Positions 1 to 8,065 of a stretch of 64,000 bases of DNA are shown here, one piece after another. Below the pieces are notes generated by a model. That model was not told where the DNA came from and searched no databases. It saw nothing but the letters and a program-made list of their open reading frames with translations. The DNA lies in contig JAWKHX010000004.1 of the NCBI GenBank assembly GCA_041394605.1, positions 558,001-622,000 on the forward strand. The letters run 5' to 3'. This stretch comes from UBA668 sp041394605 (lineage in GTDB: Bacteria; Actinomycetota; Acidimicrobiia; Acidimicrobiales; Ilumatobacteraceae). A program made the translations under genes and the position numbers. Every line of letters starts with the position of its first letter. Within the stretch, counting starts at the first letter, position 1.

Positions 1-183
1 GGCCGCGTGATGTCGCTGACCGCTCTGGCCCAGGCAGGGCTGTCGCCGCTGGGCGCGTTCGGCGCGTCGGCGCTGGCGCAGTGGATCGGCGCCCGCCCGG
101 CGATGGGGTGGCTCGGCGCCGTCAGCCTGGTCTGCGTCCTCGGCACGCTGGCCTTCGGGCGGGAGTTGCGCGTCCAGCCCTGA
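1..183 (+). CDS. MFS-type transporter, C-terminal end (partial)
   Basis: Only the last 60 codons are in the window; the gene starts upstream. The visible part has one clear hydrophobic helix (about residues 38-52, MGWLGAVSLVCVLGTLAF) followed by a short charged tail ending QP. An earlier amphipathic stretch has the small-residue pattern (SLTALAQAGLSPLGAFGASAL) typical of helices 10-11 of major facilitator superfamily permeases. Substrate cannot be judged. It converges with the minus-strand gene that ends at 204. The family call rests on composition and the helix pattern, so it is tentative. Confidence 0.55.
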   Translation, partial: GRVMSLTALAQAGLSPLGAFGASALAQWIGARPAMGWLGAVSLVCVLGTLAFGRELRVQP

Positions 184-203
184 GCGTGGTGCCCGCCCGT
201 CGG

Positions 204-434
204 TCAGTCGTTGTCCAGCTTGTCCACTACATGGTGGAGCGCATCGGCGATCTTGCCCTTGATGCCGCCCTCGGCGGCTTCCTCCTCGAGGCGGGCGTCG
301 ATCAGGCCGAGCTCGGCACGAGCCTGGTCGATGACGCCGATCTTGCCGTCGTGGTCGGCGTCGAAGATCTCCAGTTCGAGCTCCTCGTCCGTGAGTTCCT
401 CGTCCGCGCCTGTGGTGCTCTCGTCGTTCGACAT
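204..434 (-). CDS. small acidic protein with an EF-hand-like loop, hypothetical
   Basis: This gene encodes 76 residues and starts at the ATG at 434. The N-terminal half is strongly acidic (DEELTDEELELE). It leads into FDADHDGKIG, which matches the first half of an EF-hand calcium loop (D-x-D-x-D-G-x-I). The C-terminal half is a predicted amphipathic helix (ARLEEEAAEGGIKGKIADALHHVV). Only one loop is present, so Ca2+ binding is a guess. Longer readings of this frame upstream of 434 would overlap the methyltransferase gene and look like shadow sequence. I do not recognise the family. Confidence 0.6.
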   Translation of the reverse strand: MSNDESTTGADEELTDEELELEIFDADHDGKIGVIDQARAELGLIDARLEEEAAEGGIKGKIADALHHVVDKLDND

Positions 435-459
435 ACCCGCAGTATCGCACCGCGACCGC

Positions 460-1092
460 TCAGCGGATGAACGTGAACAGCGGCTCCGCCGGTGGCCCCA
501 CCGCCGTCGCGGTGCCGCCGACGCGGCTCCAGCCGACCGACCACTCGCCCGGCCCGGGCGACTCGAAGCCGGTCTCCGTGCACCCGGCGTCGGTGAACCA
601 CTGCCGGATCGTCGGCGTGAGGTCCGGCTCCCGCCGGTGGCGGCTCCAGACGACCGTGGCGCCCGGGGTGGCCAGGGCCGGGACCGCGGCCACCGTCGCA
701 CGGACGTCCAGGTCGCTGATGTTGCCGAAGATCCCGACCAGGAGGAGGAGGCCCACCGGTGTGCCGTCGAACCAGTCCGACGGACGGGCGGCGTCACCGC
801 AGACCACCCGCATTCCCGGGGCGGTCGCGGCGAGATGGCCGGCCGCCTGCGCCGCGAGGTCCCCGTCCAGCTCCACGGCCAGCCCGGTGAGGTCGGCGCC
901 GCGGGGATGGCCGGCGGCCGCGCCCGCCAGGTCTTCCGCCGTGCCGGCGCACAGCGACAGGCAGCGGATCGGGCCTGGTGGTGCGGCTTCCATCACGTCG
1001 CGCACGATGGCGCTGACGCAGGCCCGGCGGGCGAGCAGGGGGTGGGCCGGGTCGCCGTAGGCGGCGTGCCAGCGCTGCCAGTCGAACCCCAT
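460..1092 (-). CDS. class I SAM-dependent methyltransferase-like protein
   Basis: This gene encodes 210 residues. I chose the ATG at 1092 (MGFDWQRWHAAYGDP). The same frame stays open to 1206, but that extension translates an intergenic palindromic repeat and should not be coding. The motif order fits a Rossmann methyltransferase: CLSLCAGTAEDLAG (SAM-binding glycine region), LTGLAVELDGDLAAQA (acidic residue after strand 2), VVCGDAARPSDWF (motif II/III) and LLLLVGIFGNISDLD (strand 4, catalytic side). The substrate is unknown. Related actinobacterial proteins are usually annotated only as class I methyltransferases. Confidence 0.65.
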   Translation of the reverse strand: MGFDWQRWHAAYGDPAHPLLARRACVSAIVRDVMEAAPPGPIRCLSLCAGTAEDLAGAAAGHPRGADLTGLAVELDGDLAAQAAGHLAATAPGMRVVCGDAARPSDWFDGTPVGLLLLVGIFGNISDLDVRATVAAVPALATPGATVVWSRHRREPDLTPTIRQWFTDAGCTETGFESPGPGEWSVGWSRVGGTATAVGPPAEPLFTFIR

Positions 1093-1130
1093 CTGGCGGA
1101 CGTTAGCGCCGCCGCCGCCACCCCCACCCC

Positions 1131-1280
1131 TGACCTGTTCCCGCGCCCATGGGCGCGATCTCAGGTCAACGTTGACGTGGAAGCGCGCCCACGGGCGCGG
1201 TTTCACGTCAGCGAGGGACCGAGTCAGGAGGGGCTGGGCTTGGCGCGGGACCGGTTGCCCGCGGGCGCGGTTTCAGGTCA
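1131..1280. repeat. intergenic array of 38-bp two-tier palindromes (family A, locus 1)
   Basis: Two complete units (1131-1168 and 1173-1210) and one half unit (right half ending at 1280) fill the gap between two minus-strand genes. Each unit has an outer arm TGACCTG or TGACGTG, a 4-nt unpaired spacer, the inner palindrome CGCGCCC-AT/AC-GGGCGCG, another 4-nt spacer and the matching outer arm. The half unit overlaps the stop codon of the acyl-CoA dehydrogenase gene. The same family recurs at 45399-45553, so this is a dispersed REP-like element, not a gene-specific terminator. It could still fold as a strong hairpin in RNA. Confidence 0.85.
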
Positions 1281-2903
1281 GGCGGACTCGCCGAGGCGGC
1301 GGGCGATGACCTTCAGGCACAGGGTCTCGTCGGCGCCTTCGAAGATGCTCAGCACGCGGGCATCGACGAACAGGCGGGACACGGCGAACTCCTCCGCGTA
1401 GCCCATGCCGCCGTGGATCTGCATGGCCTCGCGGGTGACCCACTCGGCGGCCTTGCAGACGTAGGCCTTCACCATCGCGGCCTCGGCCGTGCCCTTGCCG
1501 TCGGCCATCAGCCGGGCCACCTCGTAGGCGAACTGGCGGCCGGCCTGGATCAGCATGGCCATCCGGCCCAGCTTCACCTGGGTGAGCTCGTACTCCATGA
1601 TCGGCGCGCCGAACACCTTGCGGTTCTCGGCGTAGTCCAGCGCGGCCTCGTAGGCGGCCTGCATCACGCCCACGGCGCGGGCGGCGGTCTGCAGGCGGCC
1701 GTTCTCGAAGCCGGCCATCTGCAGGAAGAAGCCCTTGCCCATGCCGTCCTCGCCGCCGACCAGATTGGCCGCCGGCACCCACCAGTCCTCCAGGGCGATC
1801 TCGTAGCTGTGCATGCCGCGGTAGCCGATGGTGTCGATGGCCCGGCCCTCCATCTTCCCGAGCTTGCCGGCGGCGCCGTCGGTCTGGGTGAACTGGAAGC
1901 CGTGGCCCTCGCCGCGGGGCTTGGGCACGATGAACAGGCTGAGCCCGCGGTGGGTCTTCGACTTGTCCGGGTCGGTACGGGCCAGCAGGGCCAGGGCGTC
2001 GGCGCGGGCGCCGAACGTGCACCAGGTCTTCACCCCGTTGATCACGTAGCCGGGCGTGCCGTCCTGGCCCTCGGCGGGGGTGGCGGTGACCTTGATGTTG
2101 GCCACGTCGCTGCCGTAGTCCGGCTCGGTGACGGCCACGGCGGGCATGACTTCGGCGACCGCCAGCTTGGGCAACCACTCGGACTTCTGGTCCTCCGTGC
2201 CGCCCTTCACCAGGGCGCGGGTGAGGATCTCCGGGCGGGTGATCAGCGAGCCGCCGATGCCCAGCGAGCCGCGGCTGAGCTCCTCCGTGGCCACCACCAT
2301 GCCGATGTACTCGTTGGGGCCACCCTCGCTGAACCCGCCGTACTCGGCGGGCACGCTGAGGCCGAACGCGCCCATCTCGGCCAGGCCTTGCACGATCTCC
2401 TCCGGCACGTCGGCGTTGTGGCGGTGCACATGCTCGGCCTGCGGCTTGATGACCTTCTCGGCGAAGCTACGGAACGTGTCGGCCACCATCTCCATGTCGT
2501 CGTCGAGATGGCGCGGGCCGGGCGTGGTGGCCAGCGAGGCGACGAAGGCCGGCGTGCGGAACTGCTCCAGGAACGGGTGGGCGTTCTTCAGCGGGGCGAT
2601 CGGCACTCCCCACAGGGCCTCGCGCCCGGCGATGCGGGTGATGAGGTCGTGGACCATGTCCGCGGTGAAGGCGCACGTGAGTCGCGCCTCCACGTCGCCC
2701 TTGGCGCCATAGCCCAGCAGAGCTTGTGCGGTGCCCACCTGGGCGGCGGCGTGGGCCAGGTCGTAGGCGAGCACCTGGTTGGCGTCCGGACCACCTCCGG
2801 CGTGCAGCGTCTGCACCCCCATGGCGACCACGGAGTCGGCGAGGGCGATGACCTCTGCAGCAGCGGCGAGATCGGGCGTGGCCAGGGTGGAAGGCGTGCT
2901 CAT
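1278..2903 (-). CDS. acyl-CoA dehydrogenase family protein
   Basis: This gene encodes 541 residues and starts at the ATG at 2903 (MSTPSTLATPDLAAA). It would be an FAD flavoenzyme that oxidises acyl-CoA thioesters in beta-oxidation or a related catabolic route. It is longer than classical enzymes (about 380-400 residues) because of an extra helical N-terminal domain of about 130 residues. The dehydrogenase core shows AVTEPDYGSDVANIKVTATP (FAD/substrate loop), a beta domain with the signature around GVKTWCTFGARAD, and a C-terminal helical domain with MQIHGGMGYAEEFAVSRLF and DARVLSIFEGADE. Glu in IFEGADE sits where many family members keep the catalytic or structural acid. Substrate class is not evident from the neighbours. 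Confidence 0.9.
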   Translation of the reverse strand: MSTPSTLATPDLAAAAEVIALADSVVAMGVQTLHAGGGPDANQVLAYDLAHAAAQVGTAQALLGYGAKGDVEARLTCAFTADMVHDLITRIAGREALWGVPIAPLKNAHPFLEQFRTPAFVASLATTPGPRHLDDDMEMVADTFRSFAEKVIKPQAEHVHRHNADVPEEIVQGLAEMGAFGLSVPAEYGGFSEGGPNEYIGMVVATEELSRGSLGIGGSLITRPEILTRALVKGGTEDQKSEWLPKLAVAEVMPAVAVTEPDYGSDVANIKVTATPAEGQDGTPGYVINGVKTWCTFGARADALALLARTDPDKSKTHRGLSLFIVPKPRGEGHGFQFTQTDGAAGKLGKMEGRAIDTIGYRGMHSYEIALEDWWVPAANLVGGEDGMGKGFFLQMAGFENGRLQTAARAVGVMQAAYEAALDYAENRKVFGAPIMEYELTQVKLGRMAMLIQAGRQFAYEVARLMADGKGTAEAAMVKAYVCKAAEWVTREAMQIHGGMGYAEEFAVSRLFVDARVLSIFEGADETLCLKVIARRLGESA

Positions 2904-2984
2904 GGCCCGCGACGTTACTGGTGGCCCTGGCGGCGGTCGAAACGACCGACGGGCGTCACAGGGACGGTGTGCCAGTCTGTCCGG

Positions 2985-3575
2985 ATGCGCATCTGTCTCT
3001 ACTGCGGCTCCAACACCGGCTCCGACCCCGCCTTCGCCGATGCGGCCCGGCGCTTGGGCACGGCGCTGGGCAGCCGTGGCATCGGCCTGGTGTACGGCGG
3101 CGGCAGCGTGGGCCTGATGGGCATCGCCGCCGATGCCGCCCTCGAGGCCGGGGGTGAGGTGATCGGCGTGATCACCGAGCAACTGATGGGCGCCGAGGTG
3201 GGCCACCAGGGCCTCACCACCATGGAGGTCGTGCCCACCATGCACGACCGCAAGGCCCGCATGTGCGACCTCGCCGACGGGTTCGTGGTGCTGCCGGGCG
3301 GCTTCGGCACCGTGGACGAGTTCGCCGAGATGCTCACGTGGAACCAGTTGGGCATCGTCGCCAAGCCGGTGGTGCTGCTGGACATCAACGGCTTCTGGGA
3401 ACCCCTGCTGGCCTGGATGGACCGCGCCGTGGACGCCGGCTTCGTGCGCTCGGCCCACCGGGTGCTGGCCCAGCGGGCCGTCAGCGTGGACGGTGCGATC
3501 GCCATCGCCACCTCGCCCGTGCCGCGCACGCCACACAAGTGGCTCGATCGGGACGTGGCACCGCCCAACCGGTAG
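2985..3575 (+). CDS. LOG family protein (TIGR00730-type Rossmann fold)
   Basis: This gene encodes 196 residues and starts at the ATG at 2985. The sequence carries the hallmark LOG motif PGGFGTVDEFAEM (PGGxGTxxE) near residue 100 and YGGGSVGLMGIAAD, the nucleotide-binding glycine-rich loop. Family members are cytokinin-activating phosphoribohydrolases or general nucleoside-5-monophosphate phosphoribohydrolases. The bacterial role is usually housekeeping. The stop codon TAG at 3573 is also the first three bases of the likely promoter -10 (TAGCGT) of the next gene. Confidence 0.88.
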   Translation: MRICLYCGSNTGSDPAFADAARRLGTALGSRGIGLVYGGGSVGLMGIAADAALEAGGEVIGVITEQLMGAEVGHQGLTTMEVVPTMHDRKARMCDLADGFVVLPGGFGTVDEFAEMLTWNQLGIVAKPVVLLDINGFWEPLLAWMDRAVDAGFVRSAHRVLAQRAVSVDGAIAIATSPVPRTPHKWLDRDVAPPNR

Positions 3576-3578
3576 CGT
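3573..3578 (+). promoter_or_regulatory. candidate -10 box TAGCGT, leaderless nitroreductase
   Basis: TAGCGT lies 8 nt before the ATG at 3587, which is too close for a normal leader with a Shine-Dalgarno. The same arrangement recurs before several other genes in the window (for example at 24708, 43080 and 60534). Confidence 0.4.
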
Positions 3579-3586
3579 CCGCCGCC

Positions 3587-4240
3587 ATGGATGTCGCCGA
3601 AGCCATGTACCGCCGCATCTCCGTGCGGGACTTCCTGCCCGACCCGGTGGACGACGAACTGCTCCGCCGCCTGCTCACCGACGCCTCGTTCGCCGCCAGC
3701 GGCGGCAACGTCCAGCCGTGGCGGATCTACGTGGTCAACGGCGAATCGATGGCCCGCTTCCGCGAGTACCTCACCACTCAGCCCCCGGTGGAGGAGCCGG
3801 AGTACGACATCTACCCGAAGGGCCTCACCGAGCCCTATCGCACCAGCCGCTTCGAACTCGGCGAGCAGATGTACGCGCTGATGGGCATCCCCCGCGAGGA
3901 CAAGCCGGCCCGGCTGCGCCAGTTCGCCCGCAACGGGGACTTCTTCGGCGCCCCGGCGGGCCTGTTCTGCTTCATCGACCGCCAGATGGGGCCCCCGCAG
4001 TGGAGCGACCTGGGCATGTTCCTCCAGTCCTTCATGCTGCTGGCCACGGAGGCCGGGCTGAGCACGTGTGCGCAGGAGTACTGGTCGGTCCGCCACGGCG
4101 CCGTGCAGCAGTTCGTGGGCGCGCCGGAGAACGAGATGCTGTTCTGCGGCATGGCCATCGGCTACCCGAACCCGGACAACCCGGTCAACACCCTGCGCTC
4201 GCAGCGCACCCCGCTGGACACCTGGGCCACGTTCGTCTGA
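3587..4240 (+). CDS. nitroreductase family flavoprotein
   Basis: This gene encodes 217 residues. The N-terminus MYRRISVRDFLPDPVDDELLRRLL and the FAASGGNVQPWRIYVV segment are the FMN-binding signatures of the nitroreductase superfamily (R-R-S-x-R-x-F, then S-x-x-N-x-Q-P-W). QWSDLGMFLQSFMLLATEAGLSTCAQE is the conserved dimer-interface helix, and FCGMAIGYPNPDNPVN is the C-terminal FMN-contact motif. It should reduce nitroaromatics or quinones with NAD(P)H, although the natural substrate of most members is unknown. No ribosome binding site is visible. Confidence 0.9.
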   Translation: MDVAEAMYRRISVRDFLPDPVDDELLRRLLTDASFAASGGNVQPWRIYVVNGESMARFREYLTTQPPVEEPEYDIYPKGLTEPYRTSRFELGEQMYALMGIPREDKPARLRQFARNGDFFGAPAGLFCFIDRQMGPPQWSDLGMFLQSFMLLATEAGLSTCAQEYWSVRHGAVQQFVGAPENEMLFCGMAIGYPNPDNPVNTLRSQRTPLDTWATFV

Positions 4241-4270
4241 CGGCGCTGCTCGCCGTGGCCGGCCGGCGGG

Positions 4271-4957
4271 TCAGGGTTCGTCGCCGGGTTCGAACCGGTA
4301 GCCGATGCCCGGTTCGGTGAGGAAGTAGCGCGGCTGCGACGGTTGCGGCTCCAACTTCTTGCGGATCGCCGCCAGATGCACCCGCAGGTAGTTGGTCTCA
4401 CGTTCGTACTGAGGACCCCACACCTCCTGCAGCAGGTGGCGCTGGGTCACCAGCCGGCCTGGCCGGAGCGCCAATGCGGCAATGATCTCCCATTCGGTCG
4501 GCGTGAGGTGGACAGGCGCACCGGCGCGGGTGGCCCGTCGCTCGGCCAGGTCCAACTCGAACGCGGCAGTGCGGATGATCGGCCGAACCGGCTCGGCGTG
4601 GGAGCGGCGCAGCGCCGCCCTCATCCGGGCCAGCACCTCGTCGATACCGAACGGCTTGGTGACGTAGTCGTCGGCGCCGGCGTCCAGCGCGCGCACCTTG
4701 TCGCGCTCGGTGTCGCGGACCGACAGGATGATGATCGGCGTGTGCGTCCAGGCGCGCAGCCCCTCCACCACGTCGACACCATCGATGCCCGGCAGGCCGA
4801 GGTCCAGCAGCACCAGGTCGGGCGGTCGGGCCGCCGCCCGTTGCAGCGCCTCCTCACCCGTCGCCGCGAGATCCACGTCGTAGCCGCGGGCCCGCAGGTT
4901 CACGCTGAGCGCCTTGCGGATCTGCGGCTCGTCGTCCACCACCAGGATCAGCGGCAT
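4271..4957 (-). CDS. kdpE: KdpE, response regulator of the kdp operon
   Basis: This gene encodes 228 residues. The receiver domain comes first (ILVVDDEPQIRKAL, phosphoacceptor Asp52 in LLLDLGLPG, and K in DDYVTKPFG). An OmpR/PhoB winged-helix DNA-binding domain follows (LTPTEWEIIAALALRPGRLV, RETNYLRVHLAAIRKKLE). It is the last gene of the operon, and its ATG shares the final A of the KdpD stop codon. Known KdpE proteins activate kdp transcription when phosphorylated by KdpD under K+ limitation. A candidate target is the direct repeat at 12278-12313. Confidence 0.95.
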   Translation of the reverse strand: MPLILVVDDEPQIRKALSVNLRARGYDVDLAATGEEALQRAAARPPDLVLLDLGLPGIDGVDVVEGLRAWTHTPIIILSVRDTERDKVRALDAGADDYVTKPFGIDEVLARMRAALRRSHAEPVRPIIRTAAFELDLAERRATRAGAPVHLTPTEWEIIAALALRPGRLVTQRHLLQEVWGPQYERETNYLRVHLAAIRKKLEPQPSQPRYFLTEPGIGYRFEPGDEP

Positions 4958-7479
4958 CAGCCCTCCCACCGGCCGGATTCGGTTGCCCTCGGCAGCCGGA
5001 TGGTGAAGGTACAGCCCCCACCCGGCGTGTCGTCGACCTCGATGGTGCCGCCACAGACCTCGACGAACCCCTTGGCGATGGCCAGCCCCAGCCCGGCGCC
5101 GGCGTCGGCCGAGCGGTCCCCGAGGCGCTGGAACGGTTGGAAGACCCGGTCGCGGAGTTCGGGTGCGATGCCCGGCCCGCGGTCCACCACCCGGAGCGCG
5201 ACGTGCCCGCCCAACTCGGCGGCTTCGATCCGTACGGGCTGATCTGCGGGTGTCCACGAGAGTGCATTGGAGGCGATGTTGGCGACGGCCCGTTCCAGCA
5301 GGGCCGCGTCGGTGAGCACCAGCGGCAGTTCCTCGCTGACATCGCACTGCAGCCGTGACGTGGACGGGTCCAGCGACGCCAGTGCGGCAGCCACCACGTC
5401 CTCCAGCGCCGTGGGCGCGAGCGAGGCGGTGGCGGCGCCCGCCTGCAGCCGGCTCATGTCCAGCAGGTTCCCCACCACGCGGTCCAGCCGGTCCACGGAA
5501 TGGTCGATGGTGGCCAGCAGGCTGGCCCGGTCCTCCGCACTGAAGCCCACGTCATCGGCCATCAACCCGGTGACCGACGCCTTGATCGAGGCCAGCGGGG
5601 TGCGCAGGTCGTGCGACACGGACTGCAGCAGGGCGGTCCGCAGTGCGTCGGCCTGGGCGACGGCATCCATGGCCGCGGCGTCGGCCCGCAGTTGGCGCGA
5701 CTCGGCGGCGACCGCCAGCTGGTCGGTGAACGCCCTCAGCACGGGAAGGTCGTCACCGGTCAGGGTGCCGATGAGCACCAGCACGCTGTCGCCGCGGTCG
5801 TCGAGCGGCACGGCGGTGCCGCCGTCGGGAGCGGCGGGTACCGGGGCGCCCGCGGCGGCGGTGACCAGCCAACCATCACCGTCCCGCGCCAGTACCGCCA
5901 CCGCGTCCAGACCGAAGAGGGTGCGCATCTGGGCGACGACGTCCGGTGTCGGGTCGTCGACGGCGACGAGCGCACCCGTGGCCCGGGCCAGCGCCATGGC
6001 CTCCGCTCGGGAGCGTCGGGCCTCGCGGTTGGCGAGCGCCGTGCGGTCCACCAGCACGCTGACCACGCTGGCCACGGCGACGAACACGATGAGGGCGACG
6101 AGGTTGTCGGTGTCGGCGATGCTCCACGTGTACAGCGGCGGGGTGAGGAAGAAGTTGGCCATCATCGACGCGGCCACGGACGCGGCCACGCCCGGCCGGC
6201 TTCCCCCGACCAGCGCGATTCCCACCACGATCGTCATGAGGACCATGAGGTCGCTGCCCAGCGCCAGACGGGTGCCGAGGCTGTGCAGGACCAGCACGGT
6301 GAGCGGCAGCCCGGCCAGCAGGATGGCCCAGGCCGCGCGCTCGCGTGACGGCGGCACGGAGCGGCGGTCTCGTGGCGCGCGGGGCCGGGAGATGGTGGTG
6401 GTGCCGGACGGGTCGCCGGCGATCACGTGCACGTCGATCCCATCGAGCAGCCGCTGCAGCCGCACGAGCACCGAGCCGTGCAACAGCGCATGCAGGCGGG
6501 ACTGGTGCGTCGCGCCGATGACCACCTGGGTGGCCTGCTCGGCGACGGCGAACGCGGCCAGCGCCACGGCCACCTCGGTACCGACGACCTCCCGGTAGCG
6601 GCCGCCCAGTGCCACCAGCAGGGTGCGGTGCTGCTCCAGCCCGGACGAGGCCTCGTCGGCGAGCCCATCGGGGTTGCTCACGTGGACCCCGATCAGTTCG
6701 CCCTTGACCCTCCCGGCGATGCGTGCGGCCCGGCGGATCACCAGTTCGGCGCCCGGGGCGCCGCTCATGGCCACCACCACCCGTTCCCGAGTCTCCCAGG
6801 TGGCGCTGATGCCGTGGTCGGCCATGTAGTCCTGCAGGGACTCCTCCACCCGGTCGGCGACCCACAGCAGCGCCAGCTCGCGCAGCGCGGTGAGGTTGCC
6901 GGGGCGGAAGTAGTTGGCGAGCGCGGCATCCACCTTCTCGGGCGGGTAGACGTTGCCGTGGGCCATCCTGCGGCGCAGCGCTTCGGGCGACATGTCCACC
7001 AGTTCCACCTGGTCGGCCCCGCGGACGAACACATCGGGGACGGTTTCCCGCTGCACCACCCCGGTGATCCGCTGGACCACGTCGTTCAGCGACTCCAGGT
7101 GCTGCACGTTGACCGTGGAGATGACGTCGATGCCCGCGTCGAGCAGCACGTCGATGTCCTGCCAACGCTTGTCGTGCAACGACCCGGGGACGTTGGTGTG
7201 GGCGAGCTCGTCGACCAGCGCGACCTCGGGGCGGCGCCGCAACACCGCGTCCACGTCCATCTCCTCGAAGGTCGTGCCGCGGTAGTCCAGTGTGCGGCGG
7301 GGCACCACCGGCAGGTCGCCGACCTGCTCCAGCGTGTTCGCCCGGCCGTGCGTCTCCACCACACCGATCACCACATCGGCGCCGCGAGCGGCTCGGCGCC
7401 GGCCCTCGTTGAGCATGGCGTAGGTCTTGCCCACACCGGGGGCGGCACCCAGGTAGATCCGAAGTGTGCCCCGGGCCAT
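4957..7479 (-). CDS. kdpD: KdpD, K+-sensing histidine kinase
   Basis: This gene encodes 840 residues. The N-terminal KdpD domain carries the Walker A motif GAAPGVGKTYAM (about residues 11-22). A universal-stress-like domain follows (about 225-350). The four-helix transmembrane region is at about 385-490 (ILLAGLPLTVLVLHSLG and downstream helices). A GAF-like segment leads into HisKA with SHDLRTP (His623) and HATPase (N-box around 738, GAGLGLAIAKGF). Full length and all key motifs are present. It signals to KdpE, encoded immediately downstream with a one-base overlap, and lies 4 nt after kdpC. Confidence 0.95.
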   Translation of the reverse strand: MARGTLRIYLGAAPGVGKTYAMLNEGRRRAARGADVVIGVVETHGRANTLEQVGDLPVVPRRTLDYRGTTFEEMDVDAVLRRRPEVALVDELAHTNVPGSLHDKRWQDIDVLLDAGIDVISTVNVQHLESLNDVVQRITGVVQRETVPDVFVRGADQVELVDMSPEALRRRMAHGNVYPPEKVDAALANYFRPGNLTALRELALLWVADRVEESLQDYMADHGISATWETRERVVVAMSGAPGAELVIRRAARIAGRVKGELIGVHVSNPDGLADEASSGLEQHRTLLVALGGRYREVVGTEVAVALAAFAVAEQATQVVIGATHQSRLHALLHGSVLVRLQRLLDGIDVHVIAGDPSGTTTISRPRAPRDRRSVPPSRERAAWAILLAGLPLTVLVLHSLGTRLALGSDLMVLMTIVVGIALVGGSRPGVAASVAASMMANFFLTPPLYTWSIADTDNLVALIVFVAVASVVSVLVDRTALANREARRSRAEAMALARATGALVAVDDPTPDVVAQMRTLFGLDAVAVLARDGDGWLVTAAAGAPVPAAPDGGTAVPLDDRGDSVLVLIGTLTGDDLPVLRAFTDQLAVAAESRQLRADAAAMDAVAQADALRTALLQSVSHDLRTPLASIKASVTGLMADDVGFSAEDRASLLATIDHSVDRLDRVVGNLLDMSRLQAGAATASLAPTALEDVVAAALASLDPSTSRLQCDVSEELPLVLTDAALLERAVANIASNALSWTPADQPVRIEAAELGGHVALRVVDRGPGIAPELRDRVFQPFQRLGDRSADAGAGLGLAIAKGFVEVCGGTIEVDDTPGGGCTFTIRLPRATESGRWEG

Positions 7480-7483
7480 CGCG

Positions 7484-8065
7484 TCAGTCTGCCCCGTCCA
7501 GCAGCAGGTTCAGCTCCAGCACGTTCACCCCGGGGTCACCGAGCACTGCGATGGCGCGGTCCTCCGTGGCCTGGCCGATCATCGTCAGCACCTGGTCCAC
7601 GGCGATCCCGCGGGCCGCGGCCACCCGCGGCGCCTGCAAGCGGGCGTTGGCCACGGAGATCATCGGGTCCAGCCCGCTGGCCGACGCCGTGACAGCGTCG
7701 ACGGGCACCGGTACCAGTGCGTCGAGGCCGTTCTCCTCGCGGTAGGCGCGTACCCGCTCCGCGACCGTGGCGCGAAGGGTCTCGCTCTCCGGCCCCAGGT
7801 TGCTGCCGCCGGAGGTGGTCCCGTCGTAGCCAACGCCGGCGGCCGACGGGCGCGGATGGAAGTAGCCGGGTGACTCGAACTGCTGGCCGAGGAGCCGTGA
7901 GCCGACCACCACCCCGTCCACCCGGACGAGCGAGCCATTGGCGTCGTCGTTGAACGCGACCTGCGCCACCGCGGTGACCACCAGCGGGTACACGATGCCG
8001 CACAGCATGGTGAAGGCCAGCACGGCGAGCGCCGCAGGGCGCAGTTGGCGGAGGAGCGGGCGCAT
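7484..8065 (-). CDS. kdpC: KdpC, K+-transporting ATPase subunit C
   Basis: This gene encodes 193 residues. It has a single N-terminal transmembrane helix (ALAVLAFTMLCGIVYPLVVTA) and a periplasmic domain with the family motifs SRLLGQQF, YFHPRPSAAGVGYDG, SGGSNLGP and the C-terminal region DPGVNVLELNLLLD. KdpC stabilises the KdpFABC complex and raises affinity for ATP and K+. Its start codon shares one base with the kdpB stop codon. It is slightly longer at the C-terminus than the Escherichia coli protein but otherwise typical. Confidence 0.95.
   Translation of the reverse strand: MRPLLRQLRPAALAVLAFTMLCGIVYPLVVTAVAQVAFNDDANGSLVRVDGVVVGSRLLGQQFESPGYFHPRPSAAGVGYDGTTSGGSNLGPESETLRATVAERVRAYREENGLDALVPVPVDAVTASASGLDPMISVANARLQAPRVAAARGIAVDQVLTMIGQATEDRAIAVLGDPGVNVLELNLLLDGAD

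Noticed and set aside
1093..1206. Extension of the methyltransferase to 1206
   Set aside because: The added residues (RPWARFHV, RPWAREQV) are translations of family A palindromes.
2904..3536. N-terminal extension of the acyl-CoA dehydrogenase frame to 3536
   Set aside because: It overlaps the LOG gene on the opposite strand and its translation is repetitive shadow sequence. The ATG at 2903 gives a sensible protein.
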